Source of the DNA: Clostridium sp. D53t1_180928_C8 | GTDB taxonomy: Bacteria > Bacillota > Clostridia > Clostridiales > Clostridiaceae | Length of the DNA: 64,000 bases | Assembly: GCF_015667795.1 (NCBI RefSeq) | Contig: NZ_JADPEL010000001.1 | Span: 140,574 to 204,573 of the forward strand | Reading direction: 5' to 3' | In this document: positions 1-8,701 of the stretch, one piece after another | Layout of the letters: each line of letters starts with the position of its first letter | Numbering within the stretch: position 1 is the stretch's first letter | Notes under the pieces: generated by a model | Database searches by the model: none | What the model was told of the DNA's origin: nothing | The model's input: only the letters and a program-made list of their open reading frames with translations | Program-made: the position numbers and the translations under genes

Positions 1-1148
1 CATTAGGTTATGCTAATAATATAGAGAGTAAAGATAAAATTATTAATTTCTATTTTGAAAATGATAACTATACTGTAGGGTTACTTAAAAATATTAGGGA
101 AAGTAAAAATGAACTTTCATTTGTAGGATGGAGAGAAGAGTCGCTTCAAAGTGTTACTAATCCAGATTTAAATAGAACAGCTAATGAGTTAGATATATTA
201 TTAATTAATGGATCATCAAATTTATTAGTAAAGGGGTCTATGCTATTTAAGGATGATAAAGAAGGTTGCTTAATAGATGAGGAGACATCATTCAAATTAT
301 TTGGAAGTAGAAACTGTATAGGAAGAACTATAGTATATAATGATAAAAGTTTAATAGTAAGAGGAATTTTAAAGGGGACAAAAGCAAATATGATGCTTCA
401 GTTACCAGAGGATTCAAATTTAGCATTAAAGGGATTAACTATTGATGGAACAGACTTTACTGTAAATAAGATAGAGGAGTTTAAATCAAAATTTGGTATT
501 CAAGAAATGGCTATCAATGGTGGAATATATTTTATTATGGCAAAGACTATAGCAATGATTTTTCCAATTTTAGCTTTAGTATTAATATTAATAAAAATAA
601 TAGTTAATTCTGTAAAATCAAGAAATAAACCTGTATTAGTAATCTTATATTTAATTATGTTTATGGCTTCAGTATTTATTGTATTTAAGGTTACTAAAAT
701 TAATATATCTATTCCTTTAGATATGATTCCTAACAAATGGTCAGATTTTGATTTCTGGAGTAAAATGTGGAAAGAGTATTCCGAAAAGATTCAATATGTT
801 ATGTATATGAAAAAATTTGGTATTGATATTTATAATATAGAAAATTTATTGAAGTCGGTTTTATTCTCAATATTTACAATTGCATTATTTATAATTAATT
901 TAAATGTAATTAATATTAAGGATATTAAGGGACTTATAATTAATAATGCTATTTCAATAATATGTACTTTTGTTGCAGTTTTGATTATATGGACAAAGTT
1001 TAATTTTGATGTAAACATAATGATGTTATGGTTAATTTATCCTTTGTATTTATGTGCAGATTATTTTATGAAATCACATTATAAACATTTAATTTATGAT
1101 GAAGACCTAGAGAATAATAGTAAAATTGTTAATGAGATATGTTTATAA
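1..1148 (+). CDS. Partial membrane protein with MacB-like extracytoplasmic domain (5' end outside window)
   Basis: The reading frame is open from base 3 with no stop, so the gene begins before the window; the first internal ATG is at 240 and lacks a good ribosome binding site. The first ~160 visible residues look like the extracytoplasmic MacB_PCD-type domain of ABC permeases (a run around ILLINGSSNLLVKGSMLF and later GRTIVYNDKSLIVRGIL). Five hydrophobic segments follow, roughly GGIYFIMAKTIAMIFPILAL, PVLVILYLIMFMASVFIV, VLFSIFTIALFIINL, NAISIICTFVAVLII and MMLWLIYPLYLCADYF. The TM layout is not the usual four-helix FtsX arrangement, so the transport role is an inference. A strong terminator follows the stop. 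Confidence 0.55.
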   Translation, partial: LGYANNIESKDKIINFYFENDNYTVGLLKNIRESKNELSFVGWREESLQSVTNPDLNRTANELDILLINGSSNLLVKGSMLFKDDKEGCLIDEETSFKLFGSRNCIGRTIVYNDKSLIVRGILKGTKANMMLQLPEDSNLALKGLTIDGTDFTVNKIEEFKSKFGIQEMAINGGIYFIMAKTIAMIFPILALVLILIKIIVNSVKSRNKPVLVILYLIMFMASVFIVFKVTKINISIPLDMIPNKWSDFDFWSKMWKEYSEKIQYVMYMKKFGIDIYNIENLLKSVLFSIFTIALFIINLNVINIKDIKGLIINNAISIICTFVAVLIIWTKFNFDVNIMMLWLIYPLYLCADYFMKSHYKHLIYDEDLENNSKIVNEICL

Positions 1149-1155
1149 ATGTATG

Positions 1156-1197
1156 TCCCCTAAAAAGAATTTATAAAATCCTTTTTAGGGGATAAAT
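1156..1197 (+). terminator. Rho-independent terminator
   Basis: A perfect 12-bp stem pairs TCCCCTAAAAAG at 1156-1167 with CTTTTTAGGGGA at 1181-1192, followed by an AT-rich, moderately T-rich tail. It lies just after the stop of the partial permease gene. Confidence 0.85.
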
Positions 1198-1274
1198 TAT
1201 TTTATTTACATTGAATTTTATTAGAGTCTACATTAAAATATATAAATACTTATTAGTTTACGGAGGAAGATATT

Positions 1275-1523
1275 ATGAGGGATATAACAAGTTCAAAAGG
1301 AAAGATATTTAGACATTTTAAGGGTGATTTATACTTAGTTGAAGATTTTGTAAAACATTCAGAAACTCAAGAAACTATGGTTTTATATAGAGCTTTATAT
1401 GGCGATTGCGGGCTTTTTGTAAGACCTTATGATATGTTTGTTGAAGAGGTACCAGAAGGAAAAGTTAATCCAACAGGACAGAAGTTTAGATTTCAAGAGT
1501 TTGAAGTAAATAGTGTTAAATAG
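1275..1523 (+). CDS. DUF1653 domain protein
   Basis: This 82-aa protein matches the DUF1653 family throughout. It has the GKIFRHFKGDLYLVEDF opening, the HSETQETMVLYRALYGDCG core and the FVRPYDMFVEEV end. The family is a small beta-rich domain common in Firmicutes and Proteobacteria with no firmly assigned function. The start is the ATG preceded by CGGAGGAAGA with normal spacing. It forms a single-gene unit between two terminators. Confidence 0.85.
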   Translation: MRDITSSKGKIFRHFKGDLYLVEDFVKHSETQETMVLYRALYGDCGLFVRPYDMFVEEVPEGKVNPTGQKFRFQEFEVNSVK

Positions 1524-1540
1524 TTAAATTGCGAAGTAAA

Positions 1541-1578
1541 TAAAAGTTAAGGGCATAATATCTCTTAACTTTTATTTT
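1541..1578. terminator. Bidirectional terminator between convergent genes
   Basis: TAAAAGTTAAG at 1541-1551 pairs perfectly with CTTAACTTTTA at 1564-1574, with T-rich and A-rich flanks on opposite sides. It can end both the DUF1653 transcript and the leftward CotH operon. Confidence 0.75.
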
Positions 1579-1595
1579 AATTCGCATATTTTTAC

Positions 1596-3602
1596 TTAAC
1601 TAGTATATTTTCTTTGGCTTGATAATTTTACAAAAATAAGGGTTGCTATTAATAATAAAATTGATAATCCTGTTAATAGTAATGTGCTAAAATTACTTGA
1701 GTTTGAATTTATAGGACTCATTGCAAAATTATTACTAATAAATTCCTTATTTGTATTAACTTTACCTCCAGGCATTGAGGTTTGTATAGATTCAAGTTTA
1801 GTAATATCATTATCGCTTAAACCTAAAGCTAATAGCTGTTCTTTAATTGAATCAGTTATATTTCCAGCTTCTGAAGTTTGAATAATTTGCATTGCTTGCA
1901 TCATTAAATCTTTAGGGATAGAAGAATTACTACTGTTTTCAGGTGTATTATTATTTGGTGGAATCATAGTATTGTTAGTTAAATTGTTGGGATTTTCAGC
2001 ATTATCTTTATTAAATGCCATATTCACACCACCTTTATCATTTCCACCACCTTGTTGCCCCATTGCAGTTAAGTTTACAGTAGTTTCAATAGTACCTGTG
2101 ATTGTTGAAGGTTGAGAACCATCAAGTTGAGAAGCAATACTAGTTGATCTATCAAGACCAAAGTTTAATAAATTACTAACTGCTTCTTTATATTCATCAA
2201 AAGTATAAAATGCTGTAGCATCATTTTTAACATAAGGACTGATTAAAGCATCAGTTTTAGTTACTAACATTTCGTAAGTTCCATTGTTTACAAAATTATT
2301 TACTATTTCATTTAAATATTGATGATATAATTCTTTGTATTCATCTACATCTAAAAGATTAGCGATTAATGGACTATCTTCTAAAGTACCTGAAACAGGA
2401 GAATCAATAGGGAAGTTTATTGCACTTGAAGATGAGCCAGCTTGGAAGCCTCCAAATGATAAATTATAATCCCAAGGTAAAATACTAACTACACCATCAT
2501 CCTCGTATAAATAGTAATTATGGTTCATGTTAGAAGCATAACTATCAAGATTAACTAAGAATGTGTTAACAGCAAAATATCTTAAAACTTCATCTACATT
2601 TAAATAAGACTCAATATCTTCCATAGTATCAAGATGTTTAATCATATCTAATATTTTAGTATAATCATCGCTATCTGTAGTTTTAAAGATAGCATTATCA
2701 AAAATAGCAGAGTAGTTAGAAATATCATCACCATTCCAAACTAAATCCGCACCATTAGAGTTTCCACCTATTCCTCCACCCATCATGCTACCACCTATAT
2801 CAGAAGGTATTTGTTGATTAGAATTATCTTCGGAGTTCATATCAGGAGGAGCCATTATTTGGGGACTACTATTTTCAGTAGTTGTGTTATTTGAACCTTG
2901 AGTGATTTGTGTTGGATTAAAATGAGGCTTAATACTTGTAGAGTCTTTATCTTTATTTTCCTCAACAGCAACACTATCACTTTCAGGCTTATATAAATTA
3001 CCATCAGTAGAGCCATAATTTCTTTCAATAAATTCTTCTTCAACTGGTTCAACAGCAAGATATAATCCCCATTCTTCCCCATTAACAGTAATATTGGCAT
3101 AAGAACATGATGGAGTTGGAACGCCAAGGGAGTTAAGTAATTTGTATGAAAGATATTCTTTCATATAAGTAGCATCAGACATATTATTATTCAATACTAA
3201 TTTACTAAGTCCATCCAGAGTTTGTCCATCAACATATTCATCGAACTTTACTTTAAAGCTATATCTTTCAGTGGTATCATCCATAACAAGTTGAGATAAA
3301 CTAGAATTTCCTTTAGGTCTAATAGCAACATTGTTGTAAGTAACTCCATTAACGGTAATATTAGCAGCAGTATATTCTTCGGCTGAAGCATTATCAAGCA
3401 TTTCTTGCCAAGCAGTTTCATCCATTTCTATATTTATATCCATAACCTTGTCATCATCAAAAATTGTTATTACGTAATCAGGTTGTTCAATATAAGTTGT
3501 AGTAGGTGAGCTTTTAGGTAATACTATAATTATCAATGAAAAGCTTACAGCTATGACCATTAATATAGCAACAAGCTTATTGAAGTGCTTATTTGAAATC
3601 AT
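1596..3602 (-). CDS. CotH-family protein kinase-like, membrane anchored
   Basis: The 668-aa protein has an N-terminal membrane segment (about residues 9-29). A CotH domain follows (about 45-430) with recognisable LSKLVLNNNMSDATYMKEYL, GVPTPSCSYANITVNGE and the acidic SILPWDYNLSFGG motif. Behind it comes a low-complexity Asn/Ser/Gly-rich region and a C-terminal TM helix (about 640-660). CotH proteins are atypical protein kinases first known from Bacillus spore coat; the exported topology here suggests extracellular phosphorylation. A Gly/Met/Asn-rich insert lies around residues 255-285. It is the last gene of a leftward operon, 18 bp after the DUF4956 gene, an arrangement often seen with VTC proteins. 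Its role outside spores is inferred. Confidence 0.85.
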   Translation of the reverse strand: MISNKHFNKLVAILMVIAVSFSLIIIVLPKSSPTTTYIEQPDYVITIFDDDKVMDINIEMDETAWQEMLDNASAEEYTAANITVNGVTYNNVAIRPKGNSSLSQLVMDDTTERYSFKVKFDEYVDGQTLDGLSKLVLNNNMSDATYMKEYLSYKLLNSLGVPTPSCSYANITVNGEEWGLYLAVEPVEEEFIERNYGSTDGNLYKPESDSVAVEENKDKDSTSIKPHFNPTQITQGSNNTTTENSSPQIMAPPDMNSEDNSNQQIPSDIGGSMMGGGIGGNSNGADLVWNGDDISNYSAIFDNAIFKTTDSDDYTKILDMIKHLDTMEDIESYLNVDEVLRYFAVNTFLVNLDSYASNMNHNYYLYEDDGVVSILPWDYNLSFGGFQAGSSSSAINFPIDSPVSGTLEDSPLIANLLDVDEYKELYHQYLNEIVNNFVNNGTYEMLVTKTDALISPYVKNDATAFYTFDEYKEAVSNLLNFGLDRSTSIASQLDGSQPSTITGTIETTVNLTAMGQQGGGNDKGGVNMAFNKDNAENPNNLTNNTMIPPNNNTPENSSNSSIPKDLMMQAMQIIQTSEAGNITDSIKEQLLALGLSDNDITKLESIQTSMPGGKVNTNKEFISNNFAMSPINSNSSNFSTLLLTGLSILLLIATLIFVKLSSQRKYTS

Positions 3603-3620
3603 TTTTTCACCACCTATTTA

Positions 3621-4307
3621 TTAACTCATATATTCGCCATTATAACTAACTAAAACAACGTTATTTACTCCTGATATATGACTAAGTTCATTTACAAATT
3701 TAGTTGACATTTCTTTTAATCTTATTTCTACAGTTAATTCAATTCCAGAACTAGCTGATACAGTTTTTGATTTAATAACATGTTTTTTTACTGAATTAGA
3801 AATAAATTTAATAGCAGAATTTTCACTGTTATCATTAGAACAATTTATAACTAGTATATAGGGATTGTCAGTACTCTTCTTATTAACAAAAATAAGCATT
3901 ACAATTCCTATAAATACAGAACCTAAAATCCCTAAAGGAATAAGACCAGCTCCTAAAACTATACCAGCAGATATTGACCAGAATAAAAATGCAATATCAA
4001 GTGGTTCTTTAATAGCAGATCTAAATCTTACAATAGATAATGCACCAACCATACCAAGTGAAAGAATTACATTAGAAGTTATTGCTAAAATAATTAAAGT
4101 AGTTATTAATGTCATTGAAATTAAAGATATACCACAGCTTTCAGAATACATAACACCTTTAAAAGTTTTTTTATATATTAAAAAAATAAATAATCCTATA
4201 GCTAAAGCTAAACTTAAAGCTATCAAAGTATCTGTAACTGAAAAGCTAGTAGTTTTTTCTAAAAAACTCGATTTAAAAATATCTGAAAAATTAACTTGTG
4301 AATTCAT
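3621..4307 (-). CDS. DUF4956 membrane protein
   Basis: This 228-aa protein has about four TM helices in its first ~150 residues. The diagnostic DUF4956 stretch is GMVGALSIVRFRSAIKEP followed by DIAFLFWSISAGIVLGAG. The soluble C-terminal ~80 residues resemble a small alpha/beta domain. DUF4956 proteins have no established biochemical role but co-occur with VTC polyphosphate polymerases and CotH proteins, as here. The spacing is 35 bp from the upstream VTC gene and 18 bp to the downstream CotH gene, which indicates one transcript. A membrane partner or channel for the VTC product is plausible but unproven. Confidence 0.85.
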   Translation of the reverse strand: MNSQVNFSDIFKSSFLEKTTSFSVTDTLIALSLALAIGLFIFLIYKKTFKGVMYSESCGISLISMTLITTLIILAITSNVILSLGMVGALSIVRFRSAIKEPLDIAFLFWSISAGIVLGAGLIPLGILGSVFIGIVMLIFVNKKSTDNPYILVINCSNDNSENSAIKFISNSVKKHVIKSKTVSASSGIELTVEIRLKEMSTKFVNELSHISGVNNVVLVSYNGEYMS

Positions 4308-4342
4308 TATATATTACCTCCCCAAAAATAAGTTTTTAATAT

Positions 4343-5032
4343 TTATCCAAACATTCTACTATTAGCATACTTGGAAATTGAAGTTGCTTTTCTTGTATTA
4401 GTTTGTATTACATCTTTTATTATGTCAGGTAAAAATTCATCGAATTTCACCTCTAAAATTATGGTATCGTTAGCAGGAATCTTCATTGTGGGAAGATTTG
4501 TATTAAACATATCTCTTGAATAGATACCACTTCTAATATTGCTATCAATAGTGATTCTTACATTTCCAGGTTTATAAATATACGCCTCACGTGTATAATC
4601 AACTAATGTTTTGGGCTTTAACATTTGAGATTTCATTTTAAAATATAATTCTTGAATTAATGATTTATTAGAGTTAAGCATCCATTCAATATCATTATTT
4701 AATATTTTTTCACATTGCTCTTTGGTTAATGGGGCTGAAAACTTAGCACATAAACCATTGATTTTAATTTTCTTTTCTAACCTAATAAAATTAAAATTAT
4801 CGTTATAATATCTAATTCTAAATTTTTCACGTTTACTATAACCATTAACTTTTTCAAGTAAGGCTTTATCATTAAAATTATCAAAATATAAACTGCGGAT
4901 ATGATAAGTTCCAGAATCTCCTGAATTTAAATCTAATGAAGCTATATGTTTAATTCTATTTTTTATTGCAAAATAATCAGCAACATTAATAAAGAATTTT
5001 AATTCATGTCTTGGTTTAGTTATAAAAATCAC
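4343..5032 (-). CDS. VTC-domain polyphosphate polymerase
   Basis: The 229-aa protein is essentially a stand-alone VTC catalytic tunnel domain. It has the RHELKFFINVADYFAIKNRI start, the basic strand motifs RSLYFDN and REKFRIRYYN, a Lys-rich LEKKIKINGLCAKF strand and the acidic LEVKFDEFLPDIIKD strand that binds metal. In yeast VTC4 this fold makes polyphosphate from ATP; here there is no SPX domain or TM segment, so it should be cytosolic or docked to the DUF4956 protein. It is the first gene of the leftward operon, with AGGTGATT upstream of its ATG. Substrate is inferred from family membership. Confidence 0.85.
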   Translation of the reverse strand: MIFITKPRHELKFFINVADYFAIKNRIKHIASLDLNSGDSGTYHIRSLYFDNFNDKALLEKVNGYSKREKFRIRYYNDNFNFIRLEKKIKINGLCAKFSAPLTKEQCEKILNNDIEWMLNSNKSLIQELYFKMKSQMLKPKTLVDYTREAYIYKPGNVRITIDSNIRSGIYSRDMFNTNLPTMKIPANDTIILEVKFDEFLPDIIKDVIQTNTRKATSISKYANSRMFG

Positions 5033-5052
5033 CTCCGATTTGACTAATGTTA

Positions 5053-5076
5053 AACTTAAGTTAACTTATAAGTTAA
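5053..5076. promoter_or_regulatory. Adjacent palindromes in divergent control region
   Basis: Between the VTC operon and the divergent response regulator gene lie AACTTAAGTT (5053-5062) and, abutting it, the 16-bp perfect palindrome TTAACTTATAAGTTAA (5061-5076). The placement in the shared 5' region suggests an operator, most simply for the neighbouring OmpR-type regulator. No binding evidence is available. Confidence 0.45.
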
Positions 5077-5187
5077 ATGGTAATACTCCAACCTTAAAAT
5101 AATCTTAAAAATGAACTAAATAATTTGTTTGTATGTTAGACTTTTAGTAAAGAATTAGTTATATAGAATGTTAGGAGAGTGAGGTTA

Positions 5188-5862
5188 ATGAGATTATTAC
5201 TTGTAGAAGATGAGATACAACTTTCTGAAGCTCTTAATCAAATATTAAGTAAAAATAAATATGGAGTTGATGCTGTATATAATGGTGAAGATGGATTGGA
5301 TTATGGGTTAACAGATATATATGATGTAATAATATTAGATATTATGCTTCCTAAGCTTAATGGATTAGAAGTGCTTAGGAGATTAAGAAAGGATGGCATA
5401 AAAACACCTGTTATCTTACTAACAGCTAAGGGGGAAATTGAAGATAAGGTCAAAGGGTTAGATTGTGGAGCTGATGACTACTTACCTAAGCCTTTTGCAA
5501 TAGAAGAGTTGTTAGCAAGGTTAAGGGCATTAACAAGAAGGCAAGGAGAAATTATTAATGATAATATTTTAGAGTTTGGGGATATTAAATTAAATATTTC
5601 TAGTTATGAATTAGAGGGAGCTTGTAACAGTATTAAGCTTTCATTAAAAGAATTTGAGATTATAAGATGTTTTATACAAAGACCAAAGACAATAGTTACT
5701 AAAGATGAGTTAATAAGTAAAATATGGGGATATGACTCCGATGCGGAGTATAATAATATAGAAGTTTATATTTCATTTTTAAGAAAGAAGCTAGGATATA
5801 TTGATTCAGCTACTAGTATAACAACTGTAAGAGGTGTTGGTTATAAGCTGGAGGAAAATTAA
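5188..5862 (+). CDS. OmpR-family response regulator
   Basis: This 224-aa protein has a receiver domain (residues 1-115) with the acidic pocket VEDE, phosphoacceptor Asp in ILDIMLPK, Thr in LLTAKG and Lys in LPKPFA. A winged-helix DNA-binding domain follows (about 125-222), ending VRGVGYKLEEN. A GTG at 5179 in the same frame sits on top of the AGGAG and is unlikely; the ATG at 5188 has AGGAG about 10 bp upstream and gives the canonical MRLLLVEDE start. The histidine kinase gene follows with no gap. Confidence 0.92.
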   Translation: MRLLLVEDEIQLSEALNQILSKNKYGVDAVYNGEDGLDYGLTDIYDVIILDIMLPKLNGLEVLRRLRKDGIKTPVILLTAKGEIEDKVKGLDCGADDYLPKPFAIEELLARLRALTRRQGEIINDNILEFGDIKLNISSYELEGACNSIKLSLKEFEIIRCFIQRPKTIVTKDELISKIWGYDSDAEYNNIEVYISFLRKKLGYIDSATSITTVRGVGYKLEEN

Positions 5863-7071
5863 ATGTTTAGTAAGTTAAAAAGAAAGTTTGTATTAATTAA
5901 TATGATGCTTTTAACAACTGTGTTTATAGGTATATTTGGAACTATATATTTAACTACTGCCTATAGTATGGAAAAGGATATGAAAATGCAGTTGTGGAGA
6001 AATATGATTGTTGTACCGCAACAAAAACCAATGCCAAAAGATGAAAGAATGGATATGACAATAAAAATAGACTTGGATAATACTAATGAGGTAGTTGGTG
6101 TTTCTTCTAGATTAAATACAGAGGGGCTAGATATAAATAGTATTGTTTCAAAGGTTATTAATAGTGATAAGTCAATGAGTAAAATAAATATTAATGGAGA
6201 AAGCTTTGCATATTTAAAACAAGATATTGGTACAGGAAAAAGGATAGTATTAATGAGTAGGACATTTCAACAAGATATGCTATGGAGTTTATTAAAAATA
6301 TTTATTGGAGTAGGTTCAGTAAGTTTAATTTTATTGTTTTTTATAAGTATATATTTTACTAATAAAGCCATAAATCCATTGGAGGAAACATTTAAAAAGC
6401 AAAAGCAATTTATTGCGGATGCATCCCATGAACTTAGAACTCCACTAACTATTATTAAAACTAATATTTCATTATTACAGGAAAATGAAATGGAAACTAT
6501 AAAGAGTCAAAAAAAGTGGATTAATTATATAGATTCTCAGACAGGAAGAATGTCAACTTTAATTAATGAAATGTTATCATTAGCTAATTTAGATGCTAAT
6601 AAGAAAAAGGGAGATATTATTAATTTTAATTTAAGTAAAATTATAAGTGATTCATTATTAGTATTTGAGGTAGTAATATTTGAAAAAGGTCTTACATTAG
6701 AGGAGAATATATCAGATAGGCTTTTTATAAATGGAGAAAAGGATCAAATTAAAAAGCTTATAAGTATATTAATGGATAATGCCATTAAGTATACAAATAA
6801 AAATGGAAAAATAGCTATATCACTTAATACTGAGAAAAATAAAGCAAAATTAATAATTAAAAATACTGGTGAAGGAATAAAGGAAGAGCATTTAGAAAAA
6901 ATATTTGAGAGATTTTATAGAGTTGATGATTCAAGGGATAGAGGTACAGGAGGTTATGGACTTGGACTTTCTATAGCAAAAGCTATAGTAGAGGAGCATA
7001 AAGGGAAAATATATGCAGAAAGTATAGTAAAAAAAGAAACATCATTTATTATAGAGCTTCCAATGAGTTAG
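5863..7071 (+). CDS. Sensor histidine kinase
   Basis: The 402-aa protein has two TM segments (about residues 10-33 and 142-165) that bracket a ~105-residue extracytoplasmic sensor. HisKA contains FIADASHELRTPLTII, with the phosphorylated His near 189. HATPase_c has the N box LMDNAIKYTN, G1 NTGEGI, the F box IFERFYRVD and G2 GGYGLGLSIAKA. No clear HAMP domain is seen. The ATG immediately follows the response regulator stop, so the pair is co-translated. Its divergent arrangement with the VTC/DUF4956/CotH operon makes that operon a candidate target. Confidence 0.92.
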   Translation: MFSKLKRKFVLINMMLLTTVFIGIFGTIYLTTAYSMEKDMKMQLWRNMIVVPQQKPMPKDERMDMTIKIDLDNTNEVVGVSSRLNTEGLDINSIVSKVINSDKSMSKININGESFAYLKQDIGTGKRIVLMSRTFQQDMLWSLLKIFIGVGSVSLILLFFISIYFTNKAINPLEETFKKQKQFIADASHELRTPLTIIKTNISLLQENEMETIKSQKKWINYIDSQTGRMSTLINEMLSLANLDANKKKGDIINFNLSKIISDSLLVFEVVIFEKGLTLEENISDRLFINGEKDQIKKLISILMDNAIKYTNKNGKIAISLNTEKNKAKLIIKNTGEGIKEEHLEKIFERFYRVDDSRDRGTGGYGLGLSIAKAIVEEHKGKIYAESIVKKETSFIIELPMS

Positions 7072-7249
7072 TAAAAAAAGTTGAAATAATTATTTTTTTA
7101 GATTGTTGCAAAAGAATTTGTAATGGTCTTTTATCTTTTAGAATTAAATCTTAAGAATTTCTTTAGATTTAACATAAACTCTTCTTTATTTTTTTAATAT
7201 AATATAAAATTATACTTAGGAATAAAAGGATAAATTTGGAGGAACAAAT

Positions 7250-7759
7250 ATGGATGCTAATAGTATTTTAAATTATCTGTCACAGTATGGTGTGATATTT
7301 ATATTTATAATTGTATTTTTGGAATATTTAAACTTACCAGGACTTCCAGCAGGTATAATAATGCCACTGGCAGGATTATGGGTATCAAGAGGTGAAATGA
7401 ACTTTCCATTTGTTTTAATGTTATCGGTAATAGCAGGAGTTATAGGAAGCTGGTGTTTATATTTTTTAGGATTCTATGGAGGCGGTTTTTTATTAGAAAA
7501 ATATACGAAAAAATTTCCTAAACAAAAGGCTTATATAGATGATAAACTTGAATACTTAAGAAGTAAAGGTCATATAGGAGTATTTGTAAGTAGACTTATT
7601 CCTGTTGCAAGAACAATAATTGCAATACCAGCAGGAGTTTTAAAAATGAATTTTTTAAAATATACAATATATTCAGCTTGTGGAATATTTATATGGAATG
7701 GTGTCTTTATTTCAGCAGGTTATATTTTAGGTGAGGGAATTTTTAAATATATTGGATAA
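7250..7759 (+). CDS. DedA-family membrane protein
   Basis: This 169-aa protein matches the DedA/SNARE-associated family. It has the acidic ..FLEYLNLPGLPAG amphipathic entry, the conserved G-rich helix, the ..FVSRLIPVARTIIAIPAGVL basic motif and a C-terminal TM pair. DedA proteins, including UptA-type members, are implicated in recycling undecaprenyl phosphate and in membrane lipid homeostasis and envelope stress resistance. The ATG follows TTTGGAGGAACAAAT. It stands alone behind the histidine kinase and before a strong terminator. Confidence 0.88.
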   Translation: MDANSILNYLSQYGVIFIFIIVFLEYLNLPGLPAGIIMPLAGLWVSRGEMNFPFVLMLSVIAGVIGSWCLYFLGFYGGGFLLEKYTKKFPKQKAYIDDKLEYLRSKGHIGVFVSRLIPVARTIIAIPAGVLKMNFLKYTIYSACGIFIWNGVFISAGYILGEGIFKYIG

Positions 7760-7775
7760 TTTAAATTATTTAGTT

Positions 7776-7807
7776 AGAGGTTATATAGTATAACCTCTAT
7801 TATTTTT
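7776..7807 (+). terminator. Rho-independent terminator after dedA
   Basis: AGAGGTTATA (7776-7785) pairs perfectly with TATAACCTCT (7789-7798) around a three-base loop, followed by ATTATTTTT. Confidence 0.85.
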
Positions 7808-7885
7808 GAGGAAACTACAACTCCATTTAGTCGTAGTAGTAAGTTCAGCTAACCAAATCTAAGATTTGGAGCTTCACTTAAGAAA
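7808..7885. other. Short hairpin-bearing stretch, possible decayed transposon end
   Basis: Non-coding DNA between the dedA terminator and the next regulator contains the hairpin CCAAATC (7853-7859) / GATTTGG (7863-7869), flanked by a higher-GC stretch unlike the surrounding AT-rich spacer. Read on the minus strand it encodes a short SEAPNLRFG-stop peptide that vaguely recalls the C-terminal tail of IS200/IS605 TnpB proteins. I cannot confirm that origin. Confidence 0.2.
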
Positions 7886-7987
7886 ATCTTTAGAATTATA
7901 TAAAGTTGTTGTTTAGTTTTGGGTATTATTATTGATAATATAGTAAGTGAACATGTTCGTAAAATTAGAAAAGAGGGGTAAATAGAA

Positions 7988-8701
7988 ATGAATAATATGA
8001 GCTCATATAATGTTTTAGTAGTAGAAGATGAAAATGATATAGCAATTGCAATAGAAGCATATTTAAATAATCAAGGATATAATGTTTTTATAGCTAATAA
8101 TGGAATAGAAGGTTTAGAGGTGTTAAAGAAGGAAACTATTCATTTAGCGATAGTTGATGTAATGATGCCAAAGATGGACGGCATAACTTTTGTTATGAGA
8201 CTTAGAGAAAATCATGATTTTCCTGTAATAATGCTATCTGCAAAATCAGAAGAGGTAGATAAAATAATGGGACTTAATATTGGGGCAGATGATTATGTAA
8301 CGAAACCATTTAGACCACTTGAATTATTAGCTAGAGTCAATTCACAGCTTAGAAGATATTCCAAGTTTATGAATATGGTTAAGGAACCAGATGTTAAAGA
8401 AAATATTTATAGTGTAGGTGGATTAGAATTAAATTTTGACACTAAGGAAGTAACTGTAGATGAAAAAAATGTTAAGTTAACACCTATTGAATTTAAGATA
8501 TTGGCATTACTTATGAAACATCCTGGTAGGGTATTTGCCGCTGACGAAATATATGAAAGAGTATGGAATGAGCAGGCGATAAATACTGATACAATAATGG
8601 TACATGTAAGAAAGATAAGAGAAAAAATTGAAATAAATCCGAAGAATCCAAAATATTTAAAGGTGGTGTGGGGAGTTGGATATAAAATTGAAAAGCAATA
8701 A
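7988..8701 (+). CDS. OmpR-family response regulator (VanR-like)
   Basis: The 237-aa protein has a receiver domain with VEDEND, phosphoacceptor in AIVDVMMPKMDG, MLSAK and DDYVTKPF. A linker and an OmpR winged helix (about 140-235) follow, ending VVWGVGYKIEKQ. The layout resembles VanR-type clostridial regulators. The ATG follows AGAGGGGTAAATAGAA. The kinase gene starts inside its last codons, so the two are translationally coupled. Confidence 0.92.
   Translation: MNNMSSYNVLVVEDENDIAIAIEAYLNNQGYNVFIANNGIEGLEVLKKETIHLAIVDVMMPKMDGITFVMRLRENHDFPVIMLSAKSEEVDKIMGLNIGADDYVTKPFRPLELLARVNSQLRRYSKFMNMVKEPDVKENIYSVGGLELNFDTKEVTVDEKNVKLTPIEFKILALLMKHPGRVFAADEIYERVWNEQAINTDTIMVHVRKIREKIEINPKNPKYLKVVWGVGYKIEKQ

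Noticed and set aside
1684-1881. Plus-strand open frame inside the CotH gene, and similar long antisense frames elsewhere (for example 3865-4365 and 20887-21240)
   Set aside because: They are antisense to well-supported genes, lack ribosome binding sites and encode low-complexity sequence.
5179-5187. GTG start for the first response regulator
   Set aside because: It overlaps the AGGAG sequence itself; the ATG nine bases later has correct spacing and gives the family's usual N-terminus.
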